Below are positions 35,338-45,300 of a stretch of DNA of 64,000 bases, piece by piece. The translations under genes and the position numbers were made by a program. The notes under the pieces are model-generated. The model had not been told where the DNA came from and did no database searches. It saw only the letters and a list, made by a program, of their open reading frames with translations. Position 1 is the first letter of the stretch. The number at the start of each line of letters is the position of its first letter. The stretch is from the NCBI GenBank assembly GCA_035566435.1, contig DATMRF010000008.1, positions 1-64,000 on the forward strand. Direction: 5' to 3'. The stretch comes from DATMRF01 sp035566435 (lineage in GTDB: Bacteria; Verrucomicrobiota; Verrucomicrobiia; Limisphaerales; UBA8199).

Positions 35338-36948
35338 ATGCCGGGCTACTTCTCGCTTGTTCTGCATGCCCACTTGCCATTCGTGCGGCATCCCGAGCAC
35401 GAGCAGTTCCTTGAAGAAAGCTGGCTCTTCGAGGCGATCACCGAAAGCTACGTTCCCCTGCTGCAGCTCCTGGAGCGCTGGCAAAACGACGGCGTCCGGG
35501 CGCGGCTCACACTGACGCTGACGCCCACGTTGTGCGCGATGCTGCAGGACCCGCTGCTTCAATCCCGCTATGCACGCCACCTCGATGAACGGCTCGAACT
35601 GGCCGAACAGGAAGTCCATCGCACCCTTTGGGAGAAACCATTTCACGCGCTGGCACGGTTCTATCATGAGCGGTTCCTGGCCGTCCGGGAATTCTACCGG
35701 GCCCGGGGCGGGGATTTAGTGGTAGCCTTTCGCAAGCTGCAGGACGCGGGCCAGGTGGAAATCATTACCAGCGCCGCCACACACGCGCTGCTGCCGCTGC
35801 TCACCGGGCATCCGCCTTCCCTTCGCGCCCAAATCCTGGTCGCCCGCGACCATTACCGGAGCTGTTTCGGCCGCGACCCGCGCGGCATTTGGCTGCCCGA
35901 GTGCGGCTACGCGGAGGCTGTCGAGCCGGTCTTGAAAGAGGCGAACCTCCGCTGGTTCATCACCGACACTCATGGCCTGTTACACGCGCGTCCCCGCCCC
36001 CGCTGCGGGGTGTTCGCGCCCATTATCACGCCGGCCGGACTCGCCGCCTTCGGCCGTGATCACGACTCCGCCAAACAAGTCTGGAGCCGCGATGAGGGCT
36101 ATCCCGGCGACCCGCGGTACCGGGATTTCTATCGCGACATCGGTTTCGACCTGGACCTGGATTACCTGCAACCCTACCTGCCGGCGCCCGGGCAACGCAC
36201 TTTCACCGGCATCAAATACCACCGCATCACGGGCGGCGCCGGGTCGAAAGCCGTCTATGACCGCGCCGCCGCCGCCCGCGCGGCCGATGAACACGCCGCC
36301 CATTTCCTGGCCGCCCGCAGACTGCAGATCGAGCGTCTCGCCGGGCTCCTGCCGTGCCCGCCTTTGGTCCTGTCGCCGTACGACGCGGAGTTATTCGGCC
36401 ATTGGTGGTACGAAGGACCTGAATTCCTCGATTTCTTCGTACGCAAGGCCTTCTACGATCAGAAGGACTTTACGTTGGTGACCCCGGAAGATTACCTGGG
36501 GCAGCATCCCACTCAACAGGCCGCCACGCCCGGCGCTTCGAGTTGGGGTGAAGGCGGCTATTGGCGCGCCTGGCTCAACGAAACGAACCATTGGATTTAC
36601 CCCCACCTTCAGGTTGCCCAGCAACGCATGACCGAACTGGTTTGCGACTCACCCCCTGACGCCACCGGCTCCGCTCCCGGCGCCGCGTCTCCGCCGGGAA
36701 CCCTGCGGGCTCGCGCGCTTAAGCAGGCCGCACGCGAACTCCTGCTCGCCCAGGCCAGCGATTGGTCGTTCATCCTCCGCACCGGCACCAGTCCCGAGTA
36801 CGCCGCTGACCGCGTCAAGGGCCACCTCGTCCGGTTCACCCGCCTCTACGACCAAATTCGCTCTTCCACCGTCGACGAACCCTGGCTGGCCTCCCTCGAA
36901 GCCGCCGACAACCTCTTCCCGGACGTCGATTACCGGTACTGGGCGTAG
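35338..36948 (+). CDS. GH57 1,4-alpha-glucan branching-type enzyme
   Basis: A 536-residue glycoside hydrolase family 57 protein with C-terminal DUF1957 region. N-terminal HAHLPFVRHPEHEQFLEE (10-27) is the GH57 motif 1; nucleophile Glu188 lies in GIWLPECGY; acid/base Asp349 in SPYDAELFGHWWYEGP; the Trp-rich WGEGGYW segment follows. These are the features of GH57 branching enzymes, which form alpha-1,6 branches in glycogen. Amylase activity cannot be ruled out. Overlapping function with the DUF4912 protein upstream is inferred from the tight spacing. Confidence 0.93.
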   Translation: MPGYFSLVLHAHLPFVRHPEHEQFLEESWLFEAITESYVPLLQLLERWQNDGVRARLTLTLTPTLCAMLQDPLLQSRYARHLDERLELAEQEVHRTLWEKPFHALARFYHERFLAVREFYRARGGDLVVAFRKLQDAGQVEIITSAATHALLPLLTGHPPSLRAQILVARDHYRSCFGRDPRGIWLPECGYAEAVEPVLKEANLRWFITDTHGLLHARPRPRCGVFAPIITPAGLAAFGRDHDSAKQVWSRDEGYPGDPRYRDFYRDIGFDLDLDYLQPYLPAPGQRTFTGIKYHRITGGAGSKAVYDRAAAARAADEHAAHFLAARRLQIERLAGLLPCPPLVLSPYDAELFGHWWYEGPEFLDFFVRKAFYDQKDFTLVTPEDYLGQHPTQQAATPGASSWGEGGYWRAWLNETNHWIYPHLQVAQQRMTELVCDSPPDATGSAPGAASPPGTLRARALKQAARELLLAQASDWSFILRTGTSPEYAADRVKGHLVRFTRLYDQIRSSTVDEPWLASLEAADNLFPDVDYRYWA

Positions 36949-37089
36949 CGGCCACTCGAGCTTCCTACCCTGCATTTGACACCTAACGCCCGCGAGCTGT
37001 TTCTATGGAATCCCGGGAAGGGCGAGCGCCCCCACAAGCCAGGCTTCGTCCTGTTGGACTCTTCGGCATCGCATCGTTCCCAACAACAG

Positions 37090-37138
37090 ACTTTGGACCT
37101 TGGAGCTTGGACCTAGTACTTGAGACTTGAAACTCCCT
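37090..37138. repeat. 7-bp-period array, 7 units
   Basis: Units actttgg, accttgg, agcttgg, acctagt, acttgag, acttgaa, actccct, between convergent GH57 and kinase genes. The spacer 36949-37165 holds no gene. Confidence 0.88.
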
Positions 37139-37165
37139 ACTGCTGACTGTGCACTGTTCGCCCGC

Positions 37166-38665
37166 TTAATCCGCCGTCAGCACCTGTTTGACCTTCAGAA
37201 GGAGGTCCTGCGCGGTGAAGGGTTTCTGCAGGTAAGCCTCCTCCTCTTCCTGTTCGGCGGGCCGCACGTAGCCGCTGGTGCAGAGGATGCGGGTCGCCGG
37301 AGCCAGCCGCTGGACGTGTTCCACCAATTCGCGTCCGCCCATCGTCGGCATTACCAAGTCGGTGATCACCAGGTCAACTCCGGCGTTCTTTTTGGAAAGA
37401 ATTTCCAAGGCCTTCTGCCCGCTGTTGGCCGTTAGCACTTTGTAGCCGAAGGTCGAAAGGATTTTCTGCCCCATGGTCAGCAGCAGTTCTTCATCGTCAA
37501 CCACCAGGATCGTTTGCGTGCCCCGCAGGTTTCCGGCAACCCCGCCGTTATCCTTCACGAGCCGTTTTTCCGCCGGCAGGTAAACCCGCACCGAGGTGCC
37601 CGCGCCGGGCTGGCTCGAAACCGCCACCCCGCCGCCATGATTGGTCACAATCCCGTACACGTACGCCAGCCCGACTCCGCGATGGGAGCCTTTCTTGGTG
37701 GTGAAGAAGGGCTCAAAGATCCGCGGCAACACCGCCGGCGGGATCCCGCAGCCATTATCGGAGATCTCCGCGAACACGTAAGCCCCCGGCGCCAGCTTCA
37801 CATTCAGGTCCTGCGATCGGTCGGCTAGCTCGACATTGCGCGTCTGGAGCGTGATCCGGCCGAAGCCGGCGAACGACTCGACCGCGTTTTCCACAATCTT
37901 CATTAGCGCCTGCTGCATCTTGGCCTCGTCGAATCTCGCTGCGAACAGCTTCCGTTCGAGCAGCAGTTTCCAATCGACCGGCGACGCCCCACCGTGTTGT
38001 TGAAAATATTCCACCGTACGCTCCACCAGCAGGTTCAAGTTGCCCGCCGCCTGGCTCCGCGCCTCTTTTTCCTGCCGGCTGAACGTGCCGAGGTCGTTCG
38101 CGATTTCAGCGGCCCGCGCGGCGGACTTTTCCACTTCCAGTAGCGAAGGCCGGAAGGCGTCATTCGTCTCCATTTGGCTCAATACCAGCGACGTGTGGCC
38201 GAGGATGCTGGTCAGCGCATTATTAAAATCCAGCGCGACGGTGCGTGCCAGTTGCAGGGCGCAGTCCAGCTTTTGCTTGTGCGCCAAGCCGGAATCGCCG
38301 CCGGTCGCCTCCCCCTTCGGCGTCGCCTGGGCAGGCTCGGGCAGGAGTTGAATCACGAAGTATTTCTGGCCATCTCTGGCGGTGCTGCACAGCGAAGCCA
38401 GATACGCGAAGGTGTTTCCGCTCTTGCCGCGGAACTTGAGCGGCACCGTCGGTGCGGGCGACCTTTCCCATTGGGGAAGAAACTGGTCGGCGCCGACGCT
38501 GTTCTCGGGCGACCATAACGCCGAAAGCTTGGCGGAGCCGCCCTCGAGTGCCGCGCCAAAGAGCTTCATCGCCATCGTGTTGGCCCGGCAAATCGTGCCG
38601 CCGCCATCGATCAGGAGCGCCGGCCAGCCGGCATTCTCCAGCGCAAAAACCACATCAGGCTTCAT
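37166..38665 (-). CDS. Hybrid sensor kinase with PAS and receiver, no phospho-His
   Basis: A soluble 499-residue protein. PAS-like N-terminus (5-105), a DHp-like helix (about 133-200), an HATPase domain with N-box VENAVE (259-264) and G-box DNGCGIPP (303-310), and a receiver (386-499) with Asp436 and Lys481. In the DHp helix the usual H-D-F-N-N reads TVALDFNN: Leu145 (CTG) stands where the phosphoacceptor His should be. It may bind ATP without phosphorylating itself, act as a phosphatase or scaffold, or pass signals through the receiver. No membrane segment, so it senses a cytosolic cue. Confidence 0.92.
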   Translation of the reverse strand: MKPDVVFALENAGWPALLIDGGGTICRANTMAMKLFGAALEGGSAKLSALWSPENSVGADQFLPQWERSPAPTVPLKFRGKSGNTFAYLASLCSTARDGQKYFVIQLLPEPAQATPKGEATGGDSGLAHKQKLDCALQLARTVALDFNNALTSILGHTSLVLSQMETNDAFRPSLLEVEKSAARAAEIANDLGTFSRQEKEARSQAAGNLNLLVERTVEYFQQHGGASPVDWKLLLERKLFAARFDEAKMQQALMKIVENAVESFAGFGRITLQTRNVELADRSQDLNVKLAPGAYVFAEISDNGCGIPPAVLPRIFEPFFTTKKGSHRGVGLAYVYGIVTNHGGGVAVSSQPGAGTSVRVYLPAEKRLVKDNGGVAGNLRGTQTILVVDDEELLLTMGQKILSTFGYKVLTANSGQKALEILSKKNAGVDLVITDLVMPTMGGRELVEHVQRLAPATRILCTSGYVRPAEQEEEEAYLQKPFTAQDLLLKVKQVLTAD

Positions 38666-38901
38666 TCACTGAATCTTCCGCTTGGCAGACTGGCAAACTC
38701 GCGCGCTTTTCTCAACCGGAATCTATGGGGACTCCGCCCCAAATGACAAAACTGTCATTTGCCGTTCACGCCGAATTCATTCTGAACTTATTTGCTCACG
38801 CGCATGGACCTCATAGACTGTCCCGGTGGACGGCGAGGCGCGAAGCGCCCTCCCGGCCGGAACAGGCCGTGAGTCCGATTGAACCAAAAAACAAAAACAT
38901 C

Positions 38902-39258
38902 ATGAAGATTCGAAACCTAATCTGTTCGGTCATAGTCATCGGGTTGTTTGCAGGTTGCGCCAGCGAAAAAAATGAGCGCAAGGAAAGCCAGGCCAAGCTC
39001 CAGGCGGAAGCCAGGATCAGCCGCGCCGACGCGGAGAAGGTCGCATTGACCAAAGCCCCGAACGGCACAATAAAAGAAGCAGAGCTCGAACGGGAGAAAG
39101 GCAAACTGATCTGGTCCTTTGACATTGCCACGCCCGGCACCCAGGACATCACCGAGGTCGCCGTGGATGCCATCACCGGCCAGGTAGTGGCGGTGGAAAA
39201 TGAGACGCCCGCGCAGCAGGAAAAAGAAAAGAAGGCGGACGCCAAGGAGAAAGACTGA
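38902..39258 (+). CDS. PepSY-domain lipoprotein
   Basis: A 118-residue lipoprotein with signal and lipobox LFAGC (Cys about residue 19) and one PepSY domain (SRADAEKVALTKAPNGTIKE, then LIWSFDIATPG, VAVDAITGQVVAVE). PepSY proteins inhibit peptidases or modulate sensor kinases in the periplasm. It lies upstream of a kinase remnant and an RND efflux operon, a frequent setting for this domain. Confidence 0.88.
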   Translation: MKIRNLICSVIVIGLFAGCASEKNERKESQAKLQAEARISRADAEKVALTKAPNGTIKEAELEREKGKLIWSFDIATPGTQDITEVAVDAITGQVVAVENETPAQQEKEKKADAKEKD

Positions 39259-39318
39259 GGAGGCGCACAGGAATCAGGTGAACCTGGGGGTTGGCGACGG
39301 GCGACGGTGAGCCGGTAA

Positions 39319-39669
39319 AGTGAAGCGAACGCAAACCGTCTGCGCCAGTTGCTGCTGAACCTCGCCGACAACGCGGTCAAATACAATCAACCCGGCGGCT
39401 CGGTTACCATGTCCTTGCGGCGCGAAGGCCACGCGGCCGAATTTACCATCACCAATACAGGCCCGGGCATTTCCCCGGTGGCCTTGTCGCGCGTTTTCGC
39501 CCGTTTTTTCCGATGCGATCCGGCCCACGGCCACGTCGTGGACGGCTGCGGACTCGGGTTGAGCATTGCGCAATGGATTGTTTCCGTGCATAACGGCACG
39601 ATTCAGGTTCAATCCGTGCCAACGAAACTGACAACTGTGACCGTGCGTCTGCCGCTGCTGACGAAATGA
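39319..39669 (+). pseudogene. Sensor histidine kinase remnant (HATPase end)
   Basis: Only the C-terminal ATPase domain of a membrane sensor kinase remains: RLRQLLLNLADNAVKYN (N-box), TNTGPGISP (G1), FFRCDPAHGHVVDGCGLGLS (F and G2 boxes). In frame just upstream is TAA at 39316; before it the DHp helix, sensor domain and response regulator gene expected in such operons are absent. Expression could start only at rare codons (TTG 39349). Its stop overlaps the TolC ATG at 39666, so it may still couple translation. Confidence 0.85.
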
Positions 39670-41246
39670 AGGCAGAAGGCAGATGGCGAACGGCCGAGGC
39701 GCGAAGCAGCAGGACTCAGCCGCAAAGGTCGAGTGTCGAGTGTGGAGTGTCGAACGCTTCCACCCCCGTCACCCATCGAGTCCTGCCACCCGTCACCTGC
39801 TATTCGTCACGCGCCCGTCGTTCCTCCGCTCTCGCGCTCCATTGCCTGCTCGGGGCCTTCCTTCTGTTGCCTGGGTGCGCGCGGTTCCATTCGCAACCCT
39901 TGTCGCCGGGTGAGAACGCGGAGCGGCTGGAAAGCCGGTCATTGACCAACGCCGATTTGAAACTGTTTCTCGAGAAGAATCTGCACCGCGAACTTGCTTC
40001 CTGGCCGGCGGAGACATGGGACTTTGACATGCTCACCCTGGCGGCGTTCTACTACCAACCGAGCCTGGAGGTCGCGCGCGCGCAGTGGGCGGTGGCGCGG
40101 GGCGGAGAAACCACAGCCGCCCAGCGGCCGAACCCGTCGCTGAATGTCACGCCTGGATATGACACGACCACCTCCATACCCTCGCCCTGGTTCCCTCTGG
40201 CCACGCTCGATATTCCCATCGAAACAGCCGGCAAACGCCGCCTGCGACGCGCCCAGGCGGCGCACCTTTCAGAGGCCGCTCGGTTGAACATTGCCACCGT
40301 GGCCTGGCAAGTGCGGAGCAACCTTCGGTCAAGCTTGCTCGACTTCGGCGCGGCCGGACAGCGCGCGGCGCTGCTCGAACAGCAGGTTTCCTTGCAGGAG
40401 CAAGGCATCAAGCTCCTGGACCAACAGGTGCAGGCGGGCGCTCTGGCCGATTCTGCGGCGGCGCCGTTTCGCATCGCCCTGGTCAAGACGCGGCTTGATT
40501 TGGCGGACGCACAACAACTCCGGACTCAAGCCCGCGCCCGTGTCGCCGAAGCCATCGGTGTGCCTATTTCCGCTCTCGAATTAGCGAAGCTCCCATCCGA
40601 CCCGCTCAAAGCGCCCGGGTCCGGCGCTGAATTGGCCTCGGCTGAGGTGCAGCGCGCGGCGCTTCAAAGTCGGCCGGATATCCTGGGCGGGCTGGCCGAA
40701 TACGCCGCGGCGCAATCGGCCCTTCAACTGGAAATCGCCAAACAGTATCCGGACGTTCATGTCGGGCCCGGCTACCAATACGATTTAGGCGACAATAAAT
40801 GGTCGCTGGGCATCACGCTGGATCTGCCTATTCTCAACCAAAATCAGGGACCCATCGCCGAGGCCACGGCGCGTCGCCGGGAAGCGGCCGCCCGCTTCAA
40901 CGACCTGCAGGCCCGGGTGCTCGCGGAAATCGGCCGCGCGGTGCAAACGCTTCAAATCGTCGAAAAGAGCGCCGTTGGCTTTCACGCGCTGGCCGATGAG
41001 CAAGCCAAACGGCGCGATTCCACTGAGGCCCAATTCCAGGCCGGCGCAGTCGAGCGCCTCGACTTGCTTAACGCCCAAACCGAGTTCGCCGCCGCTGAGC
41101 TGCTGCAACTGGAGGGCCAGATTAAACTCAAACAAGCCCTCGGCGCTCTCGAAGATGCTGTGCAACGCCCGCTCTTCGGCAGCGCGGCAGCGGCTCCCTC
41201 GTCCGATTCGGAGCTGCTCCAGAATCAGCCGACGGCGGCGAAATGA
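39666..41246 (+). CDS. TolC-family outer-membrane efflux lipoprotein
   Basis: Outer-membrane channel of a tripartite efflux pump, up to 526 residues. A signal region with lipobox LLPGC precedes the mature part, followed by long heptad-rich helices typical of TolC/CusC. The ATG at 39666 overlaps the kinase remnant stop (ATGA), but the first 55 codons cross a 7-bp-period repeat and look noncoding. A GTG near 39748 would be a more natural start. Next genes encode adaptor and RND pump. Confidence 0.88.
   Translation: MKAEGRWRTAEARSSRTQPQRSSVECGVSNASTPVTHRVLPPVTCYSSRARRSSALALHCLLGAFLLLPGCARFHSQPLSPGENAERLESRSLTNADLKLFLEKNLHRELASWPAETWDFDMLTLAAFYYQPSLEVARAQWAVARGGETTAAQRPNPSLNVTPGYDTTTSIPSPWFPLATLDIPIETAGKRRLRRAQAAHLSEAARLNIATVAWQVRSNLRSSLLDFGAAGQRAALLEQQVSLQEQGIKLLDQQVQAGALADSAAAPFRIALVKTRLDLADAQQLRTQARARVAEAIGVPISALELAKLPSDPLKAPGSGAELASAEVQRAALQSRPDILGGLAEYAAAQSALQLEIAKQYPDVHVGPGYQYDLGDNKWSLGITLDLPILNQNQGPIAEATARRREAAARFNDLQARVLAEIGRAVQTLQIVEKSAVGFHALADEQAKRRDSTEAQFQAGAVERLDLLNAQTEFAAAELLQLEGQIKLKQALGALEDAVQRPLFGSAAAAPSSDSELLQNQPTAAK
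39727..39754. repeat. 7-bp-period array, 4 units
   Basis: Units ggtcgag, tgtcgag, tgtggag, tgtcgaa in the 5' end of the TolC frame. A short related run gaaggca, gaaggca, gatggcg lies at 39669-39689. Confidence 0.85.
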
Positions 41247-41250
41247 AACC

Positions 41251-42279
41251 ATGAAAGCAAACAGATCTGCCCAGACTGCATGGGTTGTGCTAACGATAGC
41301 GATTCTGTGTTTTTGCGCGAACCCTTATGCCGCTGAACAAGCCGCCAAGACGACCGCCGAGCCGGCAGCGGCGGGCGCATCGGCGGAAAAAAGGAGCGAC
41401 GCCGAGTCGCGCGTCAAGAAGGGACCGAACGGCGAAACGATTCTCACGCTGGATGCGGCCATCCAAAAGGCGATGGGCCTCCAGACCGCCGCGCTTGCAG
41501 CAGCCCAGTTGAATCCCGAGATGAAAGCCTACGGCCGGGTGCTCGATATCTCACCGCTCGCATCGCTCGTGGCCGAACTCATCACCGCCCAGGCAGCCAA
41601 TGATGCTTCGCAAGCTGAACTCAAGCGGCTGAAGACGCTCGCGGTTCAGAACAACGCCTCGGAGCGCGCGGTGCAAGCCGCCGAAGCTGCCGCGGTCCGG
41701 GACCAGACCCAAGTCGAGTCCGCCCGGCTGCGTTTGGTGACGACCTGGGGCAGCGGCATCTCCGAGCGCAAGGATTTGCCGGCTTTCGTGCAATCCCTGG
41801 GCTCGCTGGCGAGCGCCCTGGTGGAGCTGGATGTTCCGGCTGGTCAATCGCTCGCCACAACGCCTACGGGGGCGAGGCTCCTGACTCTGAGCGACCAGGC
41901 CAACCCGCTCGCGGCGGAGGTGATTGGTCTGGCGCCGATGGTGGACCCGCAACTCCAGGGTCGTGGGTTTCTCCTTCTGGTTTCGCCCAACCCCTCACGG
42001 CTTACTCCGGGCGCGGCCGTAAGCGGTTTTCTTTTGCTTTCCGGGGAGCCGGCCTCGGGCGTGGCCCTGCCACGCAACGCCATCGTCCGGTTTAACGGCA
42101 GGACCTGGGTCTATCTCCAAACCGGAGAGGAGACCTTTCAGCGTACTGAGGTCAATCTTGTCTCTCCGCTCGTCCAGGGCTGGTTTGTGCGCGAGGGGGT
42201 CAAGCCGCAGGACAAGGTCGTGACGGTCGGCGCGCAGCAAATGCTTTCCGAGGAGTTGAAAGGACAGGCAGGAGAATGA
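41251..42279 (+). CDS. Efflux periplasmic adaptor (HlyD/CusB-like)
   Basis: A 342-residue membrane fusion protein. Signal-like N-terminus (AWVVLTIAILCFCANPYAAE), an alpha-helical hairpin (about 105-160, AELKRLKTLAVQNNASERAVQAA), then beta-barrel and membrane-proximal parts with GVALPRNAIVRFNGRTWVYL. It bridges the RND pump and TolC. Lipoyl halves are hard to see and the adaptor is shorter than CusB. It starts 4 bp after TolC. Confidence 0.85.
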   Translation: MKANRSAQTAWVVLTIAILCFCANPYAAEQAAKTTAEPAAAGASAEKRSDAESRVKKGPNGETILTLDAAIQKAMGLQTAALAAAQLNPEMKAYGRVLDISPLASLVAELITAQAANDASQAELKRLKTLAVQNNASERAVQAAEAAAVRDQTQVESARLRLVTTWGSGISERKDLPAFVQSLGSLASALVELDVPAGQSLATTPTGARLLTLSDQANPLAAEVIGLAPMVDPQLQGRGFLLLVSPNPSRLTPGAAVSGFLLLSGEPASGVALPRNAIVRFNGRTWVYLQTGEETFQRTEVNLVSPLVQGWFVREGVKPQDKVVTVGAQQMLSEELKGQAGE

Positions 42280-42377
42280 ACGAAACGAGCATGGACGATA
42301 GCGATTAACAGAGGGGACAACCACGGAGAATGATCTATCTATCTTTCATCGTCCGTTCTCGTCTTAACTGACTCTCG

Positions 42378-45300
42378 ATGCTGCAAGCCCTCGTTCATTT
42401 CTCACTCAAGTACCGCGGGGTTGTCGTTGCGCTCGCGTGCGTCCTGCTCAGCTACGGGCTGTATGTGGTGGAGAGCGCCAAACTGGACGTTTTTCCCAAT
42501 TTTGTTCAACCGCAGGTGGTGATTCAAGCCGAGTGTCCGGGGCTGGCGCCCGAACAGGTCGAATTGCTTGTCACGGTGCCCATTGAAAGCATGGTCAACG
42601 GGCTCGGCGACATGGAGTCATTGCGGTCGGAGTCGATCGAGGGCCTCTCAATCATCACCGCGGTATTCAAGGAAGGGACTGACGTTTTCCGGGCCCGCCA
42701 AACGCTGGCCGAGAAGCTCGCCGAAACCGCGGGGGAATTGCCGAGTACGGTCAAGACGCCCCGCATGACCCCGCTGACCTCATCGACGATGGACCTGCTG
42801 AAGATCGGTCTGGTATCGGACGGGCTCACGCCGATGCAGTTGCGGACGTTCGCCGACTGGACACTCAAGCCGCGCCTGCTGTCGGTGCCGGGTGTGGCCA
42901 AGTGCAGTAGTTTTGGCGGCGAGGTGCGGCAGCTCCAAATCCAGGTTCTCCCCGAGCGGTTGCTGGCCTATCATCTTTCGCTTTCGGATGTATTGGCGGC
43001 GGCGCGCGTTTCCACCGGCGTCATGGGCGCGGGGTTCATCGAGACCAGCAACCAGCGTATTACGCTCCAGACGGAAGGCCAGGCGCTGACCGCCGACCTG
43101 CTGGGTGAGGTGGCGGTCGCCGGCACGAATGGCTTCAGCGTGCGGCTCAAAGATGTCGCGCGGGTGGTCGAGGGGGCGGAGCCTAAATTCGGCGATTGCC
43201 TGATCCAGGGCCGTTGGGGTGTGTTGATGACGATGTCCAGCCAGTACGGCGCGAACACGATGGAGGTGACCAAAGCTTTGGAGGCGGCCCTCGAGGAAAT
43301 GAACCCGGTGTTCGAAAAGGAGGGCATCAAGGTTTATCGCCGCCTGCATCGGCCCGCGACTTTTATCGAAGTGGCCCTTGGCAACATGAAGCATTCGCTG
43401 GCGCTGGGCGGCATCCTCGTTGCCGTGGTCCTGTTCCTGTTGTTGGGCAGCGTGCGGACCGCCTGCATTTCGTTAGTAGCCATTCCGCTCTCCCTGCTCA
43501 CGGCGGTCATTGTGCTCGAGAAGTTCGGCATCACCCTCAACACCATCACCCTCGGTGGACTGGCCATCGCGCTGGGCGAAGTCGTGGATGACTCTATCAT
43601 CGACGTGGAGAACATTTACCGGCGGCTCCGGGAGCACCGGGCAAAACGCAAACCGGAGGCGGGCCCTTCCACTCCCCGGGAGATCTTCGAGGTGGTTCTG
43701 GGCGCCTCGCTCGAAGTGCGGCGAGCGGTGGTGTTTGCGACGTTCACCGTCGCGCTCATCTTCCTGCCGGTGCTGACTTTGACCGGGCTGCAAGGCAGCT
43801 TTTTTGCGCCCCTGGCCTTGAGTTATATCCTGGCCATCCTGGCCTCGCTGCTGGTGGCTCTGACGGTGACGCCGGCGCTTTCGTTCCTGTTTTTCGGCAG
43901 GGGCGCTCCCAAGTCGGATGAGCCCCGCCTGCAACGCTGGTTGAAGGGAGGGTACGCCAAGGTGCTCAGGTTTATCGCCCGCTGGCCTAGAGTCGTCATC
44001 GTTGCCGCGGTGGTCATGGTGGCGGGGGCCTTGACCCGTTTGCCTACCGGCGAAGGCGATCTGCTCCCGCAATTTCGCGAAGGCCACTTCGTGCTGCAGG
44101 TCTTTGCAGCGCCAGGTACCTCGCTGCCGGAAATGCTGCGGATCGGCGGGGAGATATCGCAGGAACTGCTCAAAAACAAGAACATCGACACGGTGGAGCA
44201 ACAGGTGGGCCGGGCGGAACTGGGCGAGGATCCGTGGGGCCCGCACCGTAGCGAATTCCACGTCGAGCTCAAGCCCTTGTCCGGCCAGGAACAAAAGCAG
44301 GTGCAGGAGGACATTCGCGAGTTGCTGTCTCGCGTGCCTGGCGCGCAGTTCGAGGTCACCACGTTCCTCGGAGATCGCATTAGCGAGACCCTCACCGGCG
44401 AAGTCGAGCCCGTAGTCGTGAACATCTTCGGCGATGATCTGGATGTGCTGGATGCCAAGGCGCAGGAGGTCGCCAACGTCCTCAGCACCGTGGCCGGCCA
44501 TGCCGATGTGAAGGTCAAATCCCCTCCAGGGGCCCCACGCCTGATGATCCGCCTGCGCCCGGACCGGCTGACTCAATTCGCCTTTCACCCGGTCGATGTG
44601 TTGGAGGCGATTCAGACCGCTTACCAGGGAACCGTAGTCGCGCAGACGCATCGCGGCAACCAAACGGTCGATGTGGCCGTGATTCTCGACCCCGCAGACC
44701 GGCAGGACCCGGAGGCGCTCGGCTCGCTGCTGTTGAGCAGTCCGCAGGGCCTGCGGTTGCCCTTGGGCGAGTTGGCGGAGATTTACCCCACCAGCGGCCG
44801 GCCATCGATTCTGCACGAAGGCGCGCGGCGCCGGCAAACCGTGACCTGCGGCACGACTGGCCGGGACGTGACCTCTTTCGTCGACGAAGCCCGGAGGCAA
44901 GTCGCCAGCAAAGTGAATTTCCCTGCCGGGAGCTATGCCGTCTTCAGCGGGGCGGCGGAGGCGAAAGCGCAAGCCCAGCGTGAGCTGTTGCTGCATTCGG
45001 CGATCGCGGCGGTGGGCATTTTATTGCTGCTGTCGGTAGTGTTTCACAACTGGCGCAACCTGTTGCTCGTCCTGGTCAATGTTCCGTTTGCGCTCGTGGG
45101 CGGGGTGCTGGCGGTCTGGCTGACCAGTGTGCTCCAGCATGGAGAAAGTTCGCTAACCATTGGCTCGTTGGTCGGCTTTGTGACACTGTTTGGCATCACG
45201 ACGCGCAATTCGATCATGATGATCTCGCATTTCGAACACCTGGTGGAATCGGAAGGGATGGCTTGGGGCTCGGAAGCCGTGTTGCGCGGCGCCTCTGAGC

